64,000 bases of DNA from assembly GCA_035222895.1 (NCBI GenBank), contig JAVYIG010007870.1, forward strand, positions 1-64,000, read 5' to 3'. Shown here in pieces: positions 1 through 10,100 of this stretch. Made by a program: the position numbers and the translations under genes. The first letter of the stretch is position 1; every line of letters starts with the position of its first letter. Under the pieces are notes generated by a model. It was not told the DNA's origin. It did not search any database and saw only the letters and a list, made by a program, of their open reading frames with translations. The stretch comes from Strongylocentrotus droebachiensis. Taxonomy: Eukaryota > Echinodermata > Echinoidea > Camarodonta > Strongylocentrotidae.

Positions 1-595
1 AAGCGAGTGTTAAGAACAAAGTTGGATCATTCTGCAGTTTGATCAAATACTTTGGCTCCACTATCATCACAAACTTTCTGAAAATGCTGAAATCATCAGT
101 TGGCAACTAATGAGCATCAACTTTAAGAAACTTTGTTCATACTATGGTTGTTAGTAAAGGCTTTATAAAAAACATGGTCCCTGGAGCCTAGGCCAATCTT
201 CCATAAACAACAAAGAAAGAATTGTAACAATTGTGCATTAACAATTTCTTTACTTTTATCAAAGAAGTCGATGGAATACAAATCCTGATCACTAAGAAAA
301 AAATAGACTGTAAATTTACATTTTATTGCAAATATCATTTTAAACTGATCAGTGAGAACCCAATACTAATCTATGCCATGCAAATGTATAGCAAAAGAAG
401 CAATGTCATGTGTTTTTTTTTTTGTTTTTTTTTTGTTCCCTGTTGTTTTTATTGCCTTGAATTGCATTGTATAACCTTAGGTTAATGCTGATAGAAAACA
501 TATTTGCACTTTATGTGAGCAGGAATAAATGATCTATTGTTATCATTCGATCATGCGGAATGAATGTAGATTAGAGATCAGTTGTACGACACTTG
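1..595. other. TRAP1 intron (window edge), no feature
   Basis: AT-rich sequence with a T-rich run at about 411-432. I see no exon of the following TRAP1 segment (DTGIGM...) on the minus strand and no recognisable element. Confidence 0.5.
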
Positions 596-804
596 CTCCT
601 GCCACGATGGCTCACTGGTAATATCCTACACTCACCAAAATGCTGAACTCCTGCCACAATGGCTCACTGCTAATATCCTACACTCACCAAAATGCTGAAC
701 TCCTGCCACGATGGCTCACTGCTAATATCCTACACTTACCAAAATGCTGAACTCCTGCCACGATGGCTCACTGCTAATATCCTACACTCACCAAAATGCT
801 GAAC
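596..804. repeat. Minisatellite, 4 copies of 52 bp
   Basis: Four nearly identical 52-bp units, anchored by CTGCCAC at 599, 651, 703 and 755. Each contains GATGGCTCACTG and CACCAAAATGCTGAA. It lies in TRAP1 intron 4 (as visible here) and has no coding potential. Confidence 0.95.
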
Positions 805-988
805 TTCAACCCTGAACCCAACATGATACTAAACCTTACCCGACCATAAACCTAAACTAAACTTTAAATTACAACCGTAACCATAACCTGATACTATTGA
901 TGGAATAAAGCCCAGAACAATTGTCACTGGAGCAACTGTCAGAGCACCACATTATCATATGGACTAAATGGATACTTTTCTCCTATAC

Positions 989-1135
989 CTGTATAGTAAA
1001 GGTTCCCTTGTCCTGGTTGGTTGCAATGTGAATCTCCAAGGCTTCAGGTCTCTCAAGATTATCCTGGGTCAGCTGTAGATAGCGCAGTTTTTCCAGGGCA
1101 TCACTAGCATTGGACACCAGCTCCCTGATAAAAAC
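989..1135 (-). CDS. TRAP1: TRAP1 exon 4: Bergerat-fold ATP-binding segment
   Basis: The exon is 147 nt (49 codons), acceptor TTCTTCAG and donor GTATAG. It encodes [18 protein letters not shown], the Hsp90 motif with the catalytic Glu and the Mg-coordinating Asn. It continues through [17 protein letters not shown], the strand leading into the DTGIGM motif that would begin the next exon, outside the window. The 49 codons are open with no frameshift. This is the last TRAP1 exon I can find. Confidence 0.95.
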
Positions 1136-4100
1136 CTGAAGAACAGTATTACGAAAACATGCGGTTACGTTCAATGGCAGGCCGGTGACAACCAGACCAG
1201 CCGGAACTTTTGGCTAAAAAAACGGGAAGCCAGAATTCCAACTACCGTATATAACGGTGTATAAACCGCACTTTTTTGCCGCCGAAAAAATTTCAAAGTC
1301 GGGGGTGCGGTTTATACACGGTACACCCCCCAAAATTTTTTTTTTTTTTTTTTTTTTTAAGTTTCAATTTATGCCCCTCCACCTGGCGCTATGCCTGGCA
1401 ATGTCTCCCAGCTCGGTAATCGGTGTGATGACTCACCACTCGGAAACTAGAACAACACTCAAATTTGTCTGTCATCTTGGTTTGAAAGTAATCTTTCTGA
1501 TAGATCTCAATATGTAGTTTATAATAATAATTCCTCCAATTTTTCTTCTATTACATGGTGTACCACAAGGTTCTATCCATATTATCTATTTTCTATCTAA
1601 ATATTTTTTTTTTTTTTTTAGGGCGAAAAAGAGGGGTGCGGTTAATACACGAGGGCGGTTTATACAACGTTATTTACGGTATAGCCAATAGTCTGGCATC
1701 CCTGGACCCTAAATACATGTATATTGAATAGTTGCATGATATTTCCTCTAACGAGTGAAAGAAATCTTAACTCTTATGCATTGGGGGGGGGGGGGGGGGC
1801 TTGGGAGGCCCTCCCCCCCCCCCCCCCCCCCCCCCTCCACATTTTCAGAGATTTCGCCGCAAACGCTTGGAATTTTAAATTGTTGTTTCATGACTTTTTT
1901 TCCTCAAGTCTTACACACATTTTGATACCATTTTCGTCGAAATCGGATATACCTGTAAGGTGTTACATAAAAATTAATATGAGCATATCGTCAAAAAAGT
2001 GCTATAATTGCAGATATTCATGTACAAGCAGAAATGCGAATACAGGTTTACGTGTATTTCTTCTTAAAGAGATCCGGTAACTTTGTCTCAGATTCTGAAA
2101 CAAAATCCTGGATTAGCTCATGCTGCAATGATAATTATAAACCTTTAGGTCAGTCAGGAACCCCATGTCTTTTACAAGCCGATCACCCGTCTGATTATCA
2201 AGATATTTATGAATGGAATTAAAAAATTTGATACTACAGTCTATTGGAGAAAACGAGTATGGTAAAAACGGTCACTCAAAGATTTTTACCTTTTTGAGGC
2301 ACTTCTTGATCATTTTGAAGCGCAATTTTTTTTAGGGCTTCAATATTACACCATATCACAGACACTGATAACACGTAGGGCCGACATCTCAGATTCAACA
2401 TTGTTAAACGATCCCTTTGAGTGATATGAAATTATATCAAATTGCTTTGATATGTTTCTCAAAGTAACTTGATGTATTCCAGAACAAAAGAATGCTTTAG
2501 CAATAAAACAATATATATAATAAGAAATAAAAAAACAATAAAATACATAAGAAAATACAATGATGAATTTCAAACTCTTTTTTCTAGATATTAGCAGTGA
2601 AATGCAGATGGGTAGTGGAAAAATATTATTCTACAGTGAAGAAAAAAAATGTAAATTGCGTATTCATAACTTATGCAAATTAACCTACCGTATATAACGG
2701 TGTATAAACCGCACTTTTTTGCCGCCGAAAAAATTTCAAAGTCGGGGGTGCGGTTTATACACGGTACACCAAAAATTTTTTTTTTTTTTTTTTTTTTAAG
2801 TTTCAATTTATGCCCCTCCACCTGGCGCTATGCCTGGCAATGTCTCCCAGCTCGGTAATCGGTGTTTTGACTCACCACTCGGAAACTAGAACAACACTCA
2901 AATTTGTCTGTCATCTTGGTTTGAAAGTAATCTTTCTGATAGATCTCAATATGTAGTTTATAATAATAATTCCTCCAATGTTTCTTCTATTACATGGTGT
3001 ACCACAAGGTTCTATCCTAGGTCCCTACTGTTTTTTAATTTACAGTACCGTAATGATCTTACACACACAAAAAAAAATCTCGGCAAAAAAAAAAAAAAAA
3101 AAAAAAAAAATTTTGGTGTAAGGGCGAAAAAGAGGGGTGCGGTTAATACACGAGGGCGGTTTATACAACGTTATTTACGGTATGCATTTTCAAATATCAT
3201 AAAAATAATGGAACTTCATGAATTCGAAATGAAGAATACATTTATTCAATACATTTTAAATATTATTCACAAGTCTAGAGACAATTATGGAGAGTTTTCT
3301 GTAAAATGCATAAAATTAGCATTTTACATAATTAATTAGGCTATAATGACAAAAATTTGCATATAAGGACAAAATTCATTACACCGTCTTGTTCCTTACA
3401 TGATTATCTACAAACATGCAACTTTTTGAGTTCATCGGACATTCAACTTTTTAGCAGACACCGTAGCATGTAAGAAAACTTAATTTTGTTGCATGGTGAA
3501 GTTGAAGTCGCCGATTTGTGCTTGTGAACTTGTCATAAACAGTACTAACATTGTCGTTTTTAAAACTAAAGATCACAGGCACATTTTCCTCCGGGTCCAA
3601 ACAGAAATTTGGACAGGATAGTTTTTGAGTGGTGAGTTGATATCCCATGTGAGTGAGCTGCAAGATACGGGTGTGTGAGCTCAAGACACGCGTAAGCGTT
3701 GGCCGGCAGAGTGCTATGTGAAGGGGCATAATTCATCGAGACTGAAAAAACAAAAAACAAACTCTCTACCCTTTAAATTAGGAATGTAGGTTAACCTCAA
3801 ATAGTAGATCCTATTCTTTATTTGCATTATGTTATTTATGTTGAGACACAGAGATTTTCAAAAACCTCTAAAAAGTAGCATTTTGAGGACTTTTTTTTGA
3901 GGATTTTGTGTATAAGACCACCCCCGACTTGCATCTTATACACGGAGATTTACATATAAGGATAATCATAGAAGAATTCTATGAAATTTAAAGAGTGCCA
4001 TCTACTGATACTAACCTCATTTTCTGAATACAAAGACTTGGCAACAATATCTAATAGCATTGTAGTCTCAGCTTGGAATTCATGTTGTTGAAAGTCTCCT

Positions 4101-7100
4101 AGAAGATACATGTAGAAAAGAGACATACAAAATGTGAAATCTTCTCATAGCACACCATAAGGAAGGCTTATTTCAGTGGCTTATAAAGAATAGTCCTCTG
4201 CACAACATTCACTATTTATATATTGATTTATCCAAGGTTGATTGACTTGGAAATATTGTGGCAAATAACATGTAAATCAAAATAAATCTAATCAATTTAC
4301 TAAAACAAGAAACTTGTCATCGGCATAATTTGCTAAAAACAGCATTGAACAAAAAAAGAATGGGGGGGGGGGGGGGGGCCTCAACACAACATTTTTACTT
4401 CATGTAATATTTGATTTTATCTGATTAATGTGAATACTACATTGATGTCAAAACCTCTTCATAGCAATTCTACAGGTACATGATCTTTCTGAAATTCAGT
4501 CACTTCTACCATTTAGCTAGCCCACTTCCTGGGCTGACTTCGTAGTTGCTGTACACATGCTATGATCCTTGCGATACGAGCGACTGTAGATAGGACGTGC
4601 ACACGATACATGCACACATTGTTACACACGCGTGCTTTTATTACATGCTACTAAGTCAGCCCAGTCAAAATTGATAACAAAACAAAAAAAAATCCCTGGA
4701 GAGATCCAGGGAACTCGGCTGAGTGGTCCGATCCTTGCTGCCTCATGAATAATATTCATGAGCTTTGATATTATCACATGTTGTTGTTGTTAAAGGGGGT
4801 GTAGCATGACGAGACTATGTGTCTTTCCCGTGGCCTGACTCGGGGGCCAATCGAGTATAATACGACTACGGACAACATGACCGCAGTATTTACAAGCGTG
4901 CAACATACACAAAACCGAAGCGTGTGGAGAACTTCTGTCTGTTTTGCAAACGCTAGCGCGCACTGGTAGTTAATCAAGTCCATTCGTTTACGTTCAGTTG
5001 TCCAAAAGAAGGCGTAGATGGCGTTAACAAGTATTTGCCATGCTACACCCCCTTTGATACCCATTTACACAGCTGATCGAGGGGTATAAAGTCCATTAAA
5101 GGCGTAGATATTAAAAGACTGAATAATATTAGAGATTTACCACGTATTGGGTCTTAATCTTCATACAAATAATCATATCTGTTGATTAGACAATAATAAT
5201 CAAATTCATAGTATTGTAAAAAAAATATCAAAATACCTTATTCAATAAATAAAAACAGTTTAGTCAGAACATAAATCATGGATAGCAGACTATTCGCTAT
5301 TCCTTAATGAGCTTTTGCTCGACTGCGATCCGTACTCTAATAACTCCATATTCTACTCCAAAATCTTTTTTGTGAATGTTAGGAATTGATTGTGTTAAAG
5401 TTTAAGGATGCTGATCATTTTTCTGAGGAAATTGAGCGAAGTGTCGCATTTGCTTCTCAGAAGTGGTAGTTTGTTGATGTTTTTCGGGAGCAACAACAGA
5501 CAGCCCTCCAATCATTTCTCTGTGGCAACGATCTGTTCATCACTCTGCCCACGGGTTCCGGTAAGAGCGCCGTGTTTCAAGACGCCCCAGTTTGTGTAGA
5601 CTTTCTGCGGCAAGTTCGCGTTCAAAATGAGTCTTTCTTCTCCAAGTCCAAGGCTGTAGCTGTTGTTGTTATGCCACTTAAATCTCTTGTTGCAGACCAA
5701 ATCAGCAGGGCTGAAGTACTTGGTATGTACAGTCTATCTAATATAATTTTGTAGTATAACCAGGTCGGCATTCTCTACAAAAAAGCGTGCCCGGTTTTGC
5801 CCCAAACTTGGTTTTATTTCATTGCTATGAATAATTCATGATAGTCGCTGTGAAGCAGATGACATCATTCACTTTCCCCCCCACGCGCCTTGCCCTGTCA
5901 ATATTGTCTTGCTGAATTTTTTGCTCGGGTGCGCGATTATTAGTACTTGACAGAGTGTTCCCAACGACAGGTTGTTGATCCCTAACTTTTCACACAGGGC
6001 GCTAGGCCGGGATAAAAGCGATTAATTTGACAAGAATCTTGTCTACCGGTTAGCAAGTGCACTGCATAGGAGCAACTGCCTACACATTCTTTTCTATACA
6101 TACCAGAGGATGTCTCTGAATCCTGAATGATGCTGTGTTTTACTGGCTCCTCTTCTATATTTTCAGGCTCATTTTCAGTGATTCCTGTAACGATTTCATT
6201 AGATGACTCGGTTTCTGCAGTGCTTGAGTACTGTCTGGTGTGGACAAGCCCCCTCCGATGTCTGGGTAATCCTTGATGGTAGTGGCCATTGTGCATCAAG
6301 GGTGAATCTAAATGCAAGAAAATTTGTTTTTCATAAAGTACAGAATCTGTAGATTGAATGCAAGACACCATATAGAAACGTAAAATTCAGTCTACTTTAG
6401 GGCAATTCCATAAATAGGCAAGCCTTTAGGTCAAAATTTCAACATTGGGCTCATTTGACAGCCATTGTCATTATAATCCAAAATGGTGGCTCACATGTTT
6501 TGCATTTTCTCGTAGACTGATATTATTAATTTCAAAGTCATGAAAAGGCACTTAATATCAACAAGAAGGGAAGTGCATTACGCAATTTGATATGATGAAA
6601 AATTGAGGGAAATATGGGACATTATTTATAGGCAAGGTGGCCCATTAGCAGGCCTCCCAAAAATGAAATCCTCTGAATATAATCAGCATTTTGAAGTGAA
6701 TATTGACTAAGAATCATCAGAAGAATTATTTACTATAATTTGTACCAAGATTGATAACTTTAATGGAATATAAACAAATAACAAAAATTGATTTATTAAT
6801 TCTCATATAAAGTTGTGAAAACATAATTCAAGTCTACTGACCTAAAATGACCTTTGACCTTTACTGTGTAACCTGGAATTTGTGTCATGTGATTTGTGAT
6901 ACTTGATAACCCTTGTGTACAAGTTTCATGGAATTTGAAGAAAAAAAACTGTTGAAATTATGCTACAAATTCAAAATCTTGATGTTGATGCCACAACAAA
7001 GTCCTTTGACCTTTAACTTAGTGACCTGAATTCTACTCACATGATTGGGGATACTTGATAACTCTTTGAGTTTAATTTCATTGAATAAGAACTTATACTT

Positions 7101-10100
7101 TCAAAATTATATTAAAAATTCAAAAACTTAACCTGAGGTTAAGTTTTCGATGATGATGCCACAACATAGTCTGTTGACCTGAAATGACCTCTGATCTTGA
7201 CTTTGTGACCTGAAATTCTACTCACATGATCGATGATATTTGATAACCATTTAGTCTAAGTTTCATTGAAAACGAACTACTTTGACGCTGCTGCCGTCGT
7301 CGCCGTCACCGTAAAAGCAGGCGAGACAAAAATGGTCTACAAAAACTCAAAATGACTAAAATAATCCCAGCTATGCATATTTTTTTATTATTTGATAGCA
7401 CAAAAACTTGAAAAAAAAAACTTGGCCTTTTTTTTTCTTCTGCTAATCATTTTTGACCTTTTGACATCTAAAGGCATGAACATGGCTTTTAACATAGTAT
7501 AACAATTTTAAAAGAGAGAATTATCCCAGGTACAAGTAATTTTAGGTATTAGAGTGCTCGAAATTGTCAAATTTTGGCAATTTCTGGAGGCAGATTTCCC
7601 TCCCGGTCCGATACTGAAAGCCAAACTGCTGATTCAATCATCTGATGTGATCATAGCTCTATTACAGGGTTACATCACTTACATCCCGGCCAACCCTGCT
7701 ACGCACATTGAGCAAGCTTATCAATCCTTCAGATCTAGGCCACTCAGATACACAGTGTACTGCTATAGCATGACATCACTTGAGTTTCTTTGTTTAGGCT
7801 GATGTCGTTTTGTCAAGAACAAGTGGTCTGAATCTATAGATTTTGTGTGTACAATTATATAATTTGAGAGTTATGCTGCTAATTCTCCCGAGGCTGTCAT
7901 CGATTTCAAGCTTACTGCTCATGATGGCGGTCTCCTGCGTTTTTTGTACTTCATCTCTTTTCATCGAAAAATATTTGCGTTTGTATGCATCTCATTTAAT
8001 GTACTGAAAACTTAATAATTATGAATAATGAAGAAATAATTGTTAATGTATGTATATGTTTATGTACTATTTAAAAAAACAAAGAAATGAAAAACAAACA
8101 AAATAATTATTGTTCAAAACAAACTGCTCACAATATTTACATGAAACAAAACATATAGAACAGAAGCATGTACTGAACATAAAGATGGAGAGACAGTGAC
8201 AACATTAAAAATATGTTAACAGTTACATCAAACATACATGTAGTAGTACTCAGACATCTAGATCGAAAACTTCAGTCTCTAATATCTGATACCATTGACT
8301 GCCTCTACATGATGATCGTATGGGGTAGTTAGGGGAGGGAATGGGTCGGTTTGGCTGGACCGCGATGAACGAGATGCTAAAAGTTTGTTTTTTCACTCTT
8401 TCAAATCATATATCCACTTTGGCTGCAATTAGACCCATTATTGTATTTAAAAAAGCAAAAATTTAAATATGTACCTCGACTTTTGATGGCTTACTCATTC
8501 AGCTCCTAAATTGATATTTAATTAGAGAAAGACTGCATCAGCAGGAAACATCATCATCCATCTTGATATGAGTATAATGAATATTCATGAAAAAGTTTTA
8601 GAAAGTCCATAGGTACTATGTACGAGTCCGGCCTATCTGACCCATTGATATTTTAATATTCATAAACCTAATGTAAAATGAATGATCTGATTGGCCAGTG
8701 GCTTTTTTTTGGTACATTGACCCACAAATTTATCGGCTGGGTCATCAATTACAGTTTGAATACATTGAATGCGTCATAATAATATTCCGCTTACATGTAT
8801 ATAGCGCTTAATAAAAATGTCTTTAAGCACCTTACAGATATACTATTACCCCGGTCATTGGATTCAGTGCTTACCCGCACAAACTGTGTGCACAATCTCC
8901 GCTCCCTGGGGAGCATTCCAGCCAGGCGTTACTTGACGCTCAAAAAACTGTTTGACCAACAATGACGGTTGCATCCTACCGGATACCCATTTTAACTCCT
9001 GGGTGGAGAGTAGCAAGTGTAGTTCAATATCTTGCCAAAGGATATTAGTGCCGTGTCGGAATACAGCTTGCAGATTCTAAGACAGAATTGGACTGATTTA
9101 TGTCAAGTGTGCCCTTAAAGGTACTATATGTCCCATTTGCAGCAAACATCAAATTTTGTATAACTTGGCAGGAGTTATGAATATGTCACGTACATGTCCT
9201 TCTGTAAAATTTAAACATTAGCAGTGTCCTAGTATTCAAATTATGCAAGGAAACCTGTTTACTTTCTAGTTTCTAGACTGTCCGACACTATTGAGTGACT
9301 GACTGACTCCTATTTTTTTCTTTGGTACGAACATTTACCCGTAAACGCACCTGTGTTTGAGATGCACCCCTATTTTTGGGGCCAAGGATTTTTTTATTTT
9401 TTGTACCTTTGTATATGACGCACCCCACGACTTTCAATTTTTTTCGGCGGCAAAAAAGTGTGTCTGATACACAGAGATTTACGGTCTCTGATATCGACGG
9501 TTGTTCCAGTTGACCGCCTCTATACATAGACTTTACATGTAGAACGTCCTATGGGGACTGTACGGGAGGAATGGTTCGGTTTGGCCGGACCGCGATGAAT
9601 GAGATTAGTGCTGTAAGTCAGACGCTATGTTCGGGTCAGGTCATAGATAACCAGTCTGAATGGATGAACGTACGGTTTGACGGTTCTTAGATAAAAATTG
9701 GATAACTCATATAAGTAAGTCCATAAATTTTGCATTTTAAAAAGCTAGGTAATAAAAAGATGCAGTAAATAGGAGAAAAATAGATATAGTTTGTTTTCTA
9801 TCTGATTTATAAATCAGAAAATTAGATCTAAATATTGAAAATTGGGGGGGGGGGGGGGGGAGAAAGTTCCCGAGTAAAAAGAGGTACAGAAATTGGCCAA
9901 TCTATCCCCCAGGTGTGTGCGAGTCGTCTGAACTACTGTCTGTGTATGGGGAATGTCAACAAATATCAGTTTTATCAGACGGTTATTTCTGTCTAAGAGA
10001 GTCAATGCTAATAATGCGTATTGACCTCTAGCACTGCATACTTGCTGAGAGGCAGGTATTATACACAGATACACACACCACACACTATTGCATGGACTGC

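Noticed and set aside
4774-5064. Minus-strand frame of 96 codons
   Set aside because: Coincides with a short inverted-repeat element and resembles no known protein.
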